Positions 7,747 to 16,442 of a DNA stretch of 64,000 bases are shown here, piece after piece; the first letter of the stretch is position 1; each line of letters begins with the position of its first letter. Below the pieces are notes generated by a model. The model was not told where the DNA came from. It did not search any database and saw only the letters and a list, made by a program, of their open reading frames with translations. The translations under genes were made by a program, and so were the position numbers. The stretch is from JAAYRQ01 sp035647235. Lineage in GTDB: Bacteria > Bacillota > Syntrophomonadia > Syntrophomonadales > Syntrophomonadaceae. The stretch spans positions 16,076 through 80,075 of the forward strand of contig CAZEPV010000009.1 of the NCBI GenBank assembly GCA_964514235.1, written 5' to 3'.

Positions 7747-9077
7747 TCAGCGACTACAAGCAAGGACCCCTGGTAAGGGCAGACCCTCTAAAAATTCTAG
7801 TGTAGCCCCACCTCCAGTTGAAATATGGGTTATACCTTTTTCCAAACCCATGTTTTTAACTGCAGCAGCCGAGTCTCCCCCCCCTATTACAGTAACTGCA
7901 TTAGACTTAGCCATAGTTTTGGCTATTTCTTTAGTGCCATTAGCAAATTGTTCGCATTCATAAACACCCAAAGGCCCATTCCATACTATTGTGCGTGCCT
8001 TAGATATTTCTTCCTGAAATTCTTTAATTGTTTTGGGCCCGATATCTAGAATCATCATGTCGTTAGGGACTTCATCTACATCTACTATTATCGCAGGTGC
8101 TTCGCGGGATATTTCCCGACCCAAGACGACATCTTCGGGCAGAAGTATTTTCACCCCTTTATTTCTAGCACTAGCCAATAAGTTGTTGGCTTCATCCAAT
8201 AAATCCTCTTCAACTCTAGATTTACCCGTATTATATCCCCTAGCCTTTAAAAAAGTGTTAGCCATTCCACCCCCAATAAGAATGATATCTAGTTTTTCCA
8301 AAAGGTTATGAATCAGGCCTAATTTATCCGCTACCTTCGAGCCACCTAATATGGCCATGCGTGGACTTTCTGGATACTCCAAAACATTTTTCAACATATT
8401 TACTTCCTTTTCCATTAAAACGCCAGCATAGGTAGGTAGGATTTCTGCTACTCCAGCAGTTGAAGCGTGGGCCCTATGGGCTGAACCAAAAGCATCATTA
8501 ACATATATATCAGCCAAGCTGGCTAACTCGCGGGCAAATTGGGGATCATTTTTTTCTTCCTCTTTATAAAAACGCAGATTTTCTAATAATAATACTTCCC
8601 CACTTTTAAGATTAGATATTTCAGTTTCTACCCCTTCGCCTATACAATCAGAAGCCATTTTCACCTTATAATTTAATAGGGTGGCCAAGTGCTTGCCTAC
8701 TGGCTTAAGACTATATTGGGCCACTTTTTTCCCTTTAGGCCGACCTAAATGGCTCATCAATATTAATAGGGCTCCTTTTTCTAGTACAAAATTAATGGTG
8801 GGAATAGCTGCTTTGATTTTGGTGTCATCTACAATATNNNNNNNNNNNNNNNNNNNNNNNNNNNNNNNNNNNNNNNNNNNNNNNNNNNNNNNNNNNNNNN
8901 NNNNNNNNNNNNNNNNNNNNNNNNNNNNNNNNNNNNNAGTACAAAATTAATGGTGGGAATAGCTGCTTTGATTTTGGTGTCATCTACAATATTTTGATTC
9001 TCGTCTATGGGTACATTAAAATCGACTCTTATTAAAACCCTTTTACCCGATAAATCTACATCCTTTAAAGTTTTCAA
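7747..9077 (-). CDS. pgk: Phosphoglycerate kinase (interrupted only by an assembly gap)
   Basis: The gene transfers phosphate from 1,3-bisphosphoglycerate to ADP. As given it is cut by 100 N plus a duplicated 55-bp flank. Removing those 155 bp rejoins NFV to LEKGALLILMSHLGRPKG without a frame change and gives 391 residues, the normal length. Motifs: RVDFNVP near the N-terminus, SHLGRPKG, NDAFGSAHRAHAST, GGSKVADKLG, and the C-terminal nucleotide loop GGGDSAAAV with HISTGGGA. I chose the TTG at 9077 because a GGAGGTG ribosome binding site lies 8 nt before it and it gives MKTLKDVDLSGKR like relatives. It precedes tpiA with 3 bp between stop and ATG. Confidence 0.93.
8783..8992. other. Assembly artefact: 100-N gap flanked by identical 55-bp copies
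   Basis: Positions 8838-8937 are N. The 55 bases before it (8783-8837) and after it (8938-8992) are identical and both belong to the same place in pgk. The two contigs therefore overlap by 55 bp and the true distance is zero. Confidence 0.95.
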
Positions 9078-9094
9078 CCCGAGCACCTCCGCTA

Positions 9095-10099
9095 TTATAG
9101 GCCTTGAGAAGCAATATAAGAAACTGCGTCAACAACTCTGACTGAGTAACCCCATTCATTATCATACCAAGCCACTACTTTAGCTAATCTATCTCCCATA
9201 GTCATAGTCAATAGACCATCAACAACCGCCGAATAGGTTTCACCATTGTAATCAGTTGATACTAAAGGAAGTTCTGTATATTTCAATATTCCTTGTAAAT
9301 TAGTTTCACTAGCTTTTTTAAAGGCTGCATTAATGGCCGTACTATTTGCAGCTTTTTCTAATTCTACCGTTAAATCTATTAAAGATACATTTGGGGTGGG
9401 GACTCTGACCGCCATACCATCTAATTTACCTTGTAACTCAGGTATAACTAGACCCACTGCCGAAGCTGCCCCCGTTGTAGTAGGAATTAAAGATAAACTA
9501 GCTGCTCTAGCCCTTCGAAAATCCTTGTGCTCTAAATCTAATACCCGTTGGTCATTAGTAAAGGCGTGGATAGTGTTCATCATGCCTTTAATAATCCCAA
9601 ATTCCTTTAATAAAACTTGGGCTACTGGAGCTAAACAGTTAGTAGTACAAGAAGCATTAGATACTACCTCAAAGGAAGGTTGATATTTTTCGTGATTGAC
9701 TCCCATTACCATAGTTAAGTCTACATCTTTACCCGGGGCAGTTATTAGGACCTTTTTCGCCCCAGCCTTTATATGCTTACCTGCACTTTCCTTACTTCTG
9801 AAAACCCCAGTTCCTTCCACAACAATTTCTACTCCCAAATCTCGCCAAGGTAGTTTTTCGGGGTCTTTTTCATTGAAGTATTTAATTTCTTTGCCATCTA
9901 CCAGTAAATTATCACCCTTAACTTCTACATCCCCTGAAAAAGTACCATGTACGGAATCATATTTTAACAAATGAGCGTTTCCTGCTATACCCCCTAAATC
10001 ATTAATTGCCACAAGATCCACATCATCCCTTTGCATAGCAACCCTTAAGACTAGCCGACCAATACGGCCGAATCCATTAATCGCTATTTTCACCGCCAT
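9095..10099 (-). CDS. gap: Glyceraldehyde-3-phosphate dehydrogenase, NAD-dependent type
   Basis: 334 residues from the ATG at 10099, preceded by GAAAGGATG; an upstream ATG 9 bp away is less likely. The Rossmann start INGFGRIGR and the aspartate in AINDLGG (about residue 33) fit NAD preference. The active-site cysteine lies in SNASCTTNCLAP near residue 152, and the catalytic histidine region NTIHAFTNDQ and the C-terminal WYDNEWGYS are present. It catalyses the oxidative phosphorylation step of glycolysis. The start overlaps the 3' end of the repressor gene cggR by 23 bp, the arrangement expected of the CggR-controlled gapA operon. Confidence 0.97.
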   Translation of the reverse strand: MAVKIAINGFGRIGRLVLRVAMQRDDVDLVAINDLGGIAGNAHLLKYDSVHGTFSGDVEVKGDNLLVDGKEIKYFNEKDPEKLPWRDLGVEIVVEGTGVFRSKESAGKHIKAGAKKVLITAPGKDVDLTMVMGVNHEKYQPSFEVVSNASCTTNCLAPVAQVLLKEFGIIKGMMNTIHAFTNDQRVLDLEHKDFRRARAASLSLIPTTTGAASAVGLVIPELQGKLDGMAVRVPTPNVSLIDLTVELEKAANSTAINAAFKKASETNLQGILKYTELPLVSTDYNGETYSAVVDGLLTMTMGDRLAKVVAWYDNEWGYSVRVVDAVSYIASQGL

Positions 10100-11129
10100 A
10101 AGTATCATCCTTTCTAGCTAATATTTGTCTGGCAGCACCTTCATCAGTGATCAAGACATTTTGATGTTTATTAGATAAAATTGCCTCAATCGCAAGAGCT
10201 TTTTTACTTCCACCTGCCACAGCAATTACTTCTTCTATATTTTCTAAGTCGGTTAATTCTATGCCTATACCCGGAACTTCATATACTATATTGCCCTTAA
10301 TATCAAAATAATATCTAAGGGTTTCCCCCACCGCCCCTCTAGCTTGTAGCAAATCTACTTCCTGGGGTGATAAGCCGCGTCTATGCGCCATTTCTAGAGC
10401 CGAACCAATCCCATGAACTAAAATATGGCAGGACTTAATATCATTAATAAAGCCTTTAACATGCTTATCCTCTTTTAATACTTCTACTGTTTTTTCTTCC
10501 AAGTTATCCGGTAAATGTAATAATCTATATTGGGCTTCTATAGCCCTAGCGATTTTAGCGGCGATAGTCCCGGCTTGTTCCTCCATTTGTTCACCTAAAC
10601 CGCCCCGAGCTGGCACAACCAAGACTTCATTTAATTCAGTTTCAGCATTTATAGCCTTGGCCATTTCAGCCAAGGTGCTACCACCAGTTACAGCCAAAAT
10701 AACCCCCGAATACAAAATCCTGCTTAAATAGCGAGCTGCTACCCTGCCCAAATCTTGTTTAGCAACAAAATCAAGTGAAGAGTCACCAGGTACAATTATT
10801 ACTTCTTCTAAATCAAACAACCTTTTGAGCTTGCCTGCTAATACCTGATTACTGAATAAAAATGGAATCATTTCGTCTATATTTTTTAGTAAATCTTCCC
10901 CATAAGGGGTTATATTAATTCCTGCTGGACTAACCGAAATAGCCCCTTTGCTTTTTAGTATATCGATTTCACTTCTAACCAAACGTTCAGTATAGCCGAG
11001 TTCTCTGGCTAGTTGCCTTCTGCCAACTAATTCTTTATGTAAAATTTGCCTGAGCAAATGGTATCTAATCTCCATAATTTCCAAAGCCTCAGGTACAAAT
11101 TGTTCTAATATGGTAAATAATCTATCCAT
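10077..11129 (-). CDS. cggR: Central glycolytic genes regulator CggR (SorC family)
   Basis: A 350-residue DNA-binding repressor. The N-terminal helix-turn-helix is visible in RQLARELGYTERLVRSEI (about residues 38-55). The rest is the SorC/DeoR-type sugar-phosphate-binding domain, with VTGGSTLAEMAKA near residue 150 and GVGG-like loops replaced by VHGIGSALEMA. In Bacillus, CggR represses the gapA operon and is released by fructose-1,6-bisphosphate. It is the first gene of this cluster and overlaps gap. The upstream region carries an extended -10 promoter and a CggR-like operator, which supports autoregulation. Confidence 0.92.
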   Translation of the reverse strand: MDRLFTILEQFVPEALEIMEIRYHLLRQILHKELVGRRQLARELGYTERLVRSEIDILKSKGAISVSPAGINITPYGEDLLKNIDEMIPFLFSNQVLAGKLKRLFDLEEVIIVPGDSSLDFVAKQDLGRVAARYLSRILYSGVILAVTGGSTLAEMAKAINAETELNEVLVVPARGGLGEQMEEQAGTIAAKIARAIEAQYRLLHLPDNLEEKTVEVLKEDKHVKGFINDIKSCHILVHGIGSALEMAHRRGLSPQEVDLLQARGAVGETLRYYFDIKGNIVYEVPGIGIELTDLENIEEVIAVAGGSKKALAIEAILSNKHQNVLITDEGAARQILARKDDTYGGENSD

Positions 11130-11149
11130 CCCATCTCCTAATCCAGCTT

Positions 11150-11186
11150 CGGGACATAAAACACCTTACGGGGCAAAAAAGTCCCA
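11150..11186. promoter_or_regulatory. Candidate CggR operator
   Basis: On the plus strand the site reads CGGGAC, 6 nt, CACC, 3 nt, CGGGGC, 6 nt, GTCCC. It closely parallels the Bacillus subtilis CggR operator, two CGGGAC-N6-TGTC units, with one nucleotide less between units. It lies about 20 bp upstream of the cggR start and downstream of the predicted promoter, as in Bacillus. Confidence 0.65.
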
Positions 11187-11229
11187 TGCCTTTTAAAAAA
11201 AACACTTCTTTAATGCTGATTCTTTAAAT

Positions 11230-11238
11230 ATTATATCA
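11230..11238 (-). promoter_or_regulatory. Extended -10 promoter of the cggR-glycolysis operon
   Basis: The minus strand reads TGATATAAT, a perfect TATAAT with the TGn extension. No good -35 hexamer is seen at 17-18 bp. It is about 45 bp upstream of the candidate CggR operator, so bound CggR would block elongation or open-complex escape. Confidence 0.6.
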
Positions 11239-11310
11239 CAATTAGGTAAAAATGATGCACATTAATCTAGGATTTTCCCCATCATGCCTGCCACATAAAA
11301 TTCCCTACTT

Positions 11311-12684
11311 TTAGTATCTTCTTCTAGAAATGGTGGAGCCAATACCCAATTCCTGGCGATACTTGGCCACTGTTCGGCGAGATATCTTAATTTCCTTTTC
11401 CTTTAAAATAGTAGCAATCGCTTCATCACTCAAAGGCTTAGTAGTATCTTCTTCCTCAATCATCTTTTCTATCATATGTTTAATACTCTTACTCGAGACT
11501 TTATCTTCCTCACAGGCTCCAACCCCAGTACTGAAAAAGTATTTTAATTCAAATAAGCCCTGGGGTGTCTGAATATACTTATTAGTAGTGGCTCTACTAA
11601 CGGTTGATTCATGTACATCTATTAAGTCTGCTACTTGTTTTAAGTTGAGTGGTCTTAGATATTTTATGCCTTTGTCCAAAAACTCCCTTTGGATTTCGAT
11701 AATACAAGTTGCTACTTTATATAGGGTCAAGCGCCTTTGTTCTATACTTTTTAAGAGCCATACAGCTGAACCAATTTTTTCTTCCATGTACTTTTTCATA
11801 TCTTGGGTTACAGATTCAGATTGTCTCAGGACCTTTTGATAGGATTGATTAATTAACAAGCGTGGGAATTGGTAGTCATTTATTACAATAATATATTCTC
11901 CATCTAATTTTTCCACAAATATATCCGGCAATATAAATTTTACTTCCTCATTGTTATACTGTAATCCAGGTTTCGGGGCTAAAGTCTTAATCAAATCCGC
12001 AACTTTTTGAACTTCCTGCACCGAAACAGACAGGGCAGTAGCTATTTTATTTAGACTCCCCCGCCCTATATCGGATAAATGATACCTAATAATTTGTTCC
12101 GCTAGTTCGCTTTCCTGCTCATAATGTTTCAATTGTAGCAAAAGACAATCCGTCAGACTGTTAGTCCCTACACCATAAGGGGTAAAAGTCTGGATAATAT
12201 TAAGGACTTCTTGGGCTGTAGCCTTAGTAACATTAAATTTACCCGCTACTTCTTCTAAATCAATACATAAATAGCCGTGATTATCTATATTACCGATTAA
12301 ATATAGGCCTATCTCTAATTGCTTACTATCACAAACTGTCAGCCTTAGTTGAAATTCTAAATGTTCATAAAGGCTAGCAGACCTAGTAACGAAGTTTTCA
12401 AATGATTGTTCTTCATCGGTATCCTTGACAGTATAGCCAATATCCCTATCATTATAATATTCCAACCATTCCTCTATTTTACTTGAATCGATTTCATCCT
12501 CCTTAGATTCCGATATTTCCTCATTTTCCTTCTCTTCCAAAAAGGGGTTTTCCTCTAGCTCCTTTTGGATGTGCTCAGCAAGTTCTATAGTGGACATTTG
12601 TAAAATTTCAATAGCCTGTCTAAGCTCTGGAGTCATAAGCAACTTTTGCTGTTGCTCCAGATAAATATCGTGTCCTAACTTCAT
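11311..12684 (-). CDS. rpoN: RNA polymerase sigma-54 factor
   Basis: 457 residues from the ATG at 12684 (GGGGTG ribosome binding site). The annotated frame could extend 33 bp further but lacks support. The order of regions is typical: N-terminal activator-interacting region rich in Q and L (LEQQQKLLMTPELRQAIEILQM split around residues 8-29), an acidic linker around residues 65-95, core-binding repeats, and the C-terminal RpoN box in ISRRTVAKYRQELGI. Sigma-54 directs transcription from -24/-12 promoters and needs AAA+ activators, none of which is in this window. It sits between whiA and cggR, 173 bp upstream of the latter's operon control region. Confidence 0.96.
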   Translation of the reverse strand: MKLGHDIYLEQQQKLLMTPELRQAIEILQMSTIELAEHIQKELEENPFLEEKENEEISESKEDEIDSSKIEEWLEYYNDRDIGYTVKDTDEEQSFENFVTRSASLYEHLEFQLRLTVCDSKQLEIGLYLIGNIDNHGYLCIDLEEVAGKFNVTKATAQEVLNIIQTFTPYGVGTNSLTDCLLLQLKHYEQESELAEQIIRYHLSDIGRGSLNKIATALSVSVQEVQKVADLIKTLAPKPGLQYNNEEVKFILPDIFVEKLDGEYIIVINDYQFPRLLINQSYQKVLRQSESVTQDMKKYMEEKIGSAVWLLKSIEQRRLTLYKVATCIIEIQREFLDKGIKYLRPLNLKQVADLIDVHESTVSRATTNKYIQTPQGLFELKYFFSTGVGACEEDKVSSKSIKHMIEKMIEEEDTTKPLSDEAIATILKEKEIKISRRTVAKYRQELGIGSTISRRRY

Positions 12685-12734
12685 TTTCACCCCTACTTTC
12701 CTATAAAACTTTATCAATACCTAAGCAAGCATTT

Positions 12735-13697
12735 TTAAAATTTATTGAAGTCACTCCTATTATCGATATTTTCAGCTAACAGTTCTTGTCCGATCTTTTC
12801 TAACCTTCTCATGCGGTATGCAATACCAGATTTGCTCAAAGGCGGGTTTAGCATAAGACCTAATTCCTTCAAAGTTGCTTCAGGATGGTCTAACCTCAAA
12901 TAGGCAAGTTCACGTAATTGACTAGGCAGGGCCTCTAAATTTCCTGTAGCAATTATTTTGTTGATTATTTCCATTTGCCTAACCGAGGCATCTATAGTTT
13001 TAGCCAAATTAGCCGTTTCACAGTTTACTTGGCGATTGACGCTATTGCGCATTGATTTTAGTATTCTTACATTTTCAAATTCTAGTAGGGCTTTATTAGC
13101 CCCAACAATCCTCAAAAAGTCTGCAATTTGCTCACTTTCTTTAATATACAAAACCAAGCTCTTTTTGCGCTTAATTATTTTAATCCCAATATCAAAACTA
13201 TTTAAAAACTTTTGTACTTGTTTGGCTAGTTTTAAATGGTTGAGCATAAATTCCAAGTGATAATTACCTTCGGGGCGGCTCACGAAACCTCTGCTCAGGA
13301 AAAGCCCCCTTATATAGGCCCGTTTACAACAATCTCCAAAAGTATCGATATTCAACTTGGGTTTAAAAACCCCATTTTCGATAATTATGATTTCATTTAA
13401 GCTAGTCAACTGCAAGGTGGATAGTAAGGCCTGTACCTTATAACTTCTATTTTTCCTAACCTTGCTTTTGTGGATTACCTCCACAAAAGGTGCAAAGTGG
13501 TAAATATCCTTTAAATATCTATATATTTTACGAGCTAAAGCGGGATTATCTACTTCTACAGTCATTAAGTAATTGTTTTCGAAATCAACTAGGCCCGATT
13601 TATGCAGCAACAAAGCAGCTAGTTCAGCCTTTCTACAACAAATGTTTTCGGGCTCTACCCTAGCCAACTCGCTTCTTACGCTATTAGAAAAACTCAT
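12735..13697 (-). CDS. whiA: DNA-binding protein WhiA
   Basis: A 320-residue protein with the family's two parts: an N-terminal degenerate LAGLIDADG-endonuclease-like region (CKRAYIRGLFLSRGFVSRPEG near residues 124-145) and a C-terminal helix-turn-helix ending LGLMLNPPLSKSGIAYRMRR near residue 300. WhiA is conserved across Gram-positives. It controls sporulation genes in Streptomyces and affects cell division and chromosome segregation in Bacillus. The cluster rapZ-yvcK-whiA is conserved and intact here with 12 bp to yvcK, so one operon is likely. Confidence 0.95.
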   Translation of the reverse strand: MSFSNSVRSELARVEPENICCRKAELAALLLHKSGLVDFENNYLMTVEVDNPALARKIYRYLKDIYHFAPFVEVIHKSKVRKNRSYKVQALLSTLQLTSLNEIIIIENGVFKPKLNIDTFGDCCKRAYIRGLFLSRGFVSRPEGNYHLEFMLNHLKLAKQVQKFLNSFDIGIKIIKRKKSLVLYIKESEQIADFLRIVGANKALLEFENVRILKSMRNSVNRQVNCETANLAKTIDASVRQMEIINKIIATGNLEALPSQLRELAYLRLDHPEATLKELGLMLNPPLSKSGIAYRMRRLEKIGQELLAENIDNRSDFNKF

Positions 13698-13709
13698 TAA
13701 ATCTCATCC

Positions 13710-14678
13710 TTAGGGCTTTTTATCCGCCAAAACTTTCATAATAGCTAAAGCTAATTTATCTGGATCATGCCAAGCAAGATCATTGTCCTTTACCAGATTA
13801 GCTTTTATTATATTTACTCCCATTTGTAAAATATCATTATGATCTGCTACTACAGGTATTGCTTGTTCTTGCTCATAACGGTGCAATCTTAATTCACCAA
13901 TATTACCCGAATTAACTACTACATAATCAATAATCTGCTCACCTAAATGTTCCAAGATTACCCTCAAATGGTCGGCTGCAGTATAGCCATCTGTTTCACC
14001 TAATTCAGTCATTATATTGCTTACATAAAAGGTGGTAGCTTTAGCCTGGGCAATTTCTTCCTTTATCCCTTTTACTAAGAGATTAGGCATAATACTAGTA
14101 TATAAACTGCCAGGTCCTATTACAATAGCATCAGCATCCTTTATAGCATCCAGACTTTCTGGAATAGGGTTACAGGTCTCAGGCACCAGAAATAGCTTTT
14201 CTATTTTACCTGCATATTCCCGTACCGATGTTTCCCCATAAATAGTATGGCCATCATTCATCTTAGCCCCTAAAACTACTTGTTCCAGGGTTGCAGGTAT
14301 CACCCTACCCCTAACCGCTAAAACACGGCTTACTTCCCTAATTGCAGTATTAAAATCGCCAGTAATTTCGGCTAAGGCTACTAAAAGCAAGTTGCCTAGG
14401 TTGTGTCCTTTCAGACTACTGTCCTGGACAAACCTATGTTGAAATACCTGATCCATGATAGTTTCAGTTTCGGCTAGGGCTACTAGGCAATTTCGAATAT
14501 CCCCAGGAGGTAGGACACCTAATTCTGCCCTTAATCTGCCAGAACTACCACCATCATCACTTACAGTGACTATAGCAGTTAGGTTAGAAGTATATTTTTT
14601 TAATCCCCTTAATAAGACGGATAAACCAGTACCTCCACCTATAACTACAATTTTCGGTTCATTCATATTAATAATCAT
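13710..14678 (-). CDS. yvcK: Gluconeogenesis/morphogenesis factor YvcK (CofD-like)
   Basis: 322 residues starting MIINMNEPKIVVIGGGTGLS. Family marks are the nucleotide loop GGGTGLSVLLRGLK, VSDDGGSSGRLR near residue 40, LPPGDIRNCLVAL, and IVIGPGSLYTSIMPNLLV near residue 195. YvcK-type proteins bind UDP-sugars and are needed for normal cell shape on gluconeogenic carbon sources in Bacillus. The ATG at 14678 follows a GGAGG site by 5 nt and abuts the rapZ stop directly, so translation is probably coupled. Confidence 0.95.
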   Translation of the reverse strand: MIINMNEPKIVVIGGGTGLSVLLRGLKKYTSNLTAIVTVSDDGGSSGRLRAELGVLPPGDIRNCLVALAETETIMDQVFQHRFVQDSSLKGHNLGNLLLVALAEITGDFNTAIREVSRVLAVRGRVIPATLEQVVLGAKMNDGHTIYGETSVREYAGKIEKLFLVPETCNPIPESLDAIKDADAIVIGPGSLYTSIMPNLLVKGIKEEIAQAKATTFYVSNIMTELGETDGYTAADHLRVILEHLGEQIIDYVVVNSGNIGELRLHRYEQEQAIPVVADHNDILQMGVNIIKANLVKDNDLAWHDPDKLALAIMKVLADKKP

Positions 14679-15563
14679 TTATTCCTCCACAATATACCTT
14701 GAAATATCCCTATGCCTAATGTGAACATTATATCCCATCTTCTTAATTTGACGACCTATATATTCAGCCAAGACTACGGAACGATGTTGCCCGCCAGTAC
14801 ATCCGATGGCAAGCTCAAGATTAGTTTTTCCTTCATTGACATAGTGGGGAATCAAAAACTTTAATAAACTTAGGAATTTTAGGGTAAATGAATTTGTAAT
14901 AGGGGACTCCAATACAAATTTTTGTACTTCCATATCAAAACCAGTCATGTTTTTCATAACTGGATCATAAAAGGGATTGGGTATAAAGCGCACATCTATA
15001 ATTATATCAGAATCTAGAGGTATTCCTATCTTATAACCAAAAGAGGAAACATTTACTGAAAATCTGTCCCTAGCAACTCCCGTATATAAAGTATCTAATT
15101 TGCTTTTTAAATCCCTGGGACTTAGGTTAGAAGTGTCTATGACTAGATTAGCTTTTCCTCTGATTTCTTCGAGAATTTTACGTTCGGCTTGGATGTTCTC
15201 TAGTAATCTCCCTGCACCTAAAGGATGCCTACGTCTAGATTCCTTAAATCTTCTTACTAGGACTTCATCGGAAGCCTCCAAAAATATTATTTCAAATGGT
15301 ATTTTAACCTGTTTAAGTTCTTGTAAGGCCTTGTTAAGATCATGGAAAAAGGCCCCACCCCTTACATCAATAACTAGAGCCACCCGATTAACTTTGCCAT
15401 CAGATTGTAAACTTAATTCGATAAATTTATTCAACAAAATCGGAGGCAGATTATCTACACAATAATAGCCCGCATCCTCTAAGGAGTTGACAACTTCTGT
15501 TTTACCAGCCCCAGATAGACCTGTAATTATGAGTATGTGTAAGTTTTCGCTTTTTTCTTCCAT
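14679..15563 (-). CDS. rapZ: RNase adapter / nucleotide-binding protein RapZ (YvcJ)
   Basis: 294 residues. The Walker A motif GLSGAGKTEV is near residue 15, a Walker B-like segment LVIDVRGG near residue 62, and the C-terminal domain contains the conserved IGCTGGQHRSV followed by RHRDI. In E. coli RapZ guides RNase E to the sRNA GlmZ and senses glucosamine-6-phosphate. In Bacillus YvcJ has NTPase activity and links to competence. The start overlaps the end of the PHP-domain gene by 37 bp, and the stop touches the yvcK start. Confidence 0.95.
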   Translation of the reverse strand: MEEKSENLHILIITGLSGAGKTEVVNSLEDAGYYCVDNLPPILLNKFIELSLQSDGKVNRVALVIDVRGGAFFHDLNKALQELKQVKIPFEIIFLEASDEVLVRRFKESRRRHPLGAGRLLENIQAERKILEEIRGKANLVIDTSNLSPRDLKSKLDTLYTGVARDRFSVNVSSFGYKIGIPLDSDIIIDVRFIPNPFYDPVMKNMTGFDMEVQKFVLESPITNSFTLKFLSLLKFLIPHYVNEGKTNLELAIGCTGGQHRSVVLAEYIGRQIKKMGYNVHIRHRDISRYIVEE

Positions 15564-16312
15564 GTTGAATGTCCCCCTTTAGAATAGGTGTTGACTACTT
15601 GCTCTTCGATAGCAAGTTTCTTCATAACTTTACTGCCATATTCTAAGTTCCCAACCGATTCTGTGAAATGGGCGTCACTGTTTACAATAAAGCTAACCCC
15701 TAACTTGTCTGCCTTTATTATATCAGAAATGGGTGGATGTTTATGTCCGCAATTTATTTCGAATAGTACCTCACCCCTTATGCAGGCCCTAGCCACTTCG
15801 GGAATATCTACTTTAAAAAATAGGCCTGGATGGGCTAATATATCGAGATCGGGGTTATTTTCTATGGCACTTACACAAGCCTTGGTGTTATTGGTGATAG
15901 CCTTTTCTCGGTGGTTTTTGCTTAAATGGCGTAGGGAATTTTGGACAAATATCTTATAACCATCATCTATGGAAGTTGGTAGTGTATAGGGATGCAGTCC
16001 CGCTATCAATATATCCAATTCCTTAATAATAGCTTTCTCTATATCCAAATTGCCAGCTACATCACGAATATTGGCTTCCGCCCCTAATAGCACGGCAATA
16101 TCCTCATGTTCTTGATTAATCAGCTCTATATCATCTTTTAACCCCAAATAGGTCTGGGGGCTCTTTACCCCTATTACTGCGGCTAAAGGGCCATGATCGG
16201 TTATTGCTACTTCTTTTAATCCTTTATTACGGGCAGCCTGGACTAATTCGGATAAACCTTGCTTGGCATCACTCTTATCTGTGTGGGTATGATAATCTCC
16301 ATAAAAATCCAT
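15527..16312 (-). CDS. PHP-domain phosphoesterase (YcdX-like)
   Basis: A 261-residue metal-dependent phosphoesterase. The PHP signature is MDFYGDYHTHTDKSD at the N-terminus (HTH metal ligands), AITDHGPLAAV near residue 40, a histidine in IAGLHPYTLP near residue 106, LAHPG near residue 160, and the C-terminal NSDAHF. Such proteins hydrolyse small phosphoesters; the substrate is not evident. Overlap with rapZ indicates an operon PHP-rapZ-yvcK-whiA. No strong promoter was identified in the 80 bp between it and the terminator of the upstream unit. Confidence 0.85.
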   Translation of the reverse strand: MDFYGDYHTHTDKSDAKQGLSELVQAARNKGLKEVAITDHGPLAAVIGVKSPQTYLGLKDDIELINQEHEDIAVLLGAEANIRDVAGNLDIEKAIIKELDILIAGLHPYTLPTSIDDGYKIFVQNSLRHLSKNHREKAITNNTKACVSAIENNPDLDILAHPGLFFKVDIPEVARACIRGEVLFEINCGHKHPPISDIIKADKLGVSFIVNSDAHFTESVGNLEYGSKVMKKLAIEEQVVNTYSKGGHSTWKKKAKTYTYS

Positions 16313-16391
16313 CTAATACCCCCTTAGACTTTTTCTTATTATGAGCATTTTTGCAGCTTTTACGCTTGAAAGCCTTAACTTGAATCAGCAG

Positions 16392-16419
16392 CAAAAAAGC
16401 CACCCCCAAAAGGATGGCT
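16392..16419 (-). terminator. Rho-independent terminator after the phosphoglucose/phosphomannose isomerase gene
   Basis: Arms AGCCACCC and GGATGGCT (with one mismatch) surround a CCAAAA loop. On the minus strand the hairpin is followed by TTTTTT. It closes the glucokinase-isomerase unit and lies 23 bp past its stop codon. Confidence 0.85.
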
Positions 16420-16442
16420 TAAATTCAGTCCTATTATATTTT

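Noticed and set aside
8829..9086. Two separate partial pgk genes or a real insertion in pgk
   Set aside because: The flanking 55-bp copies are identical and the joined frame is a normal Pgk, so this is an assembly gap artefact.
11187..11310. Sigma-54 (-24/-12) promoters linked to rpoN
   Set aside because: No convincing GG-N10-GC site of the TGGCAC-N5-TTGC type was found in the intergenic regions I examined.
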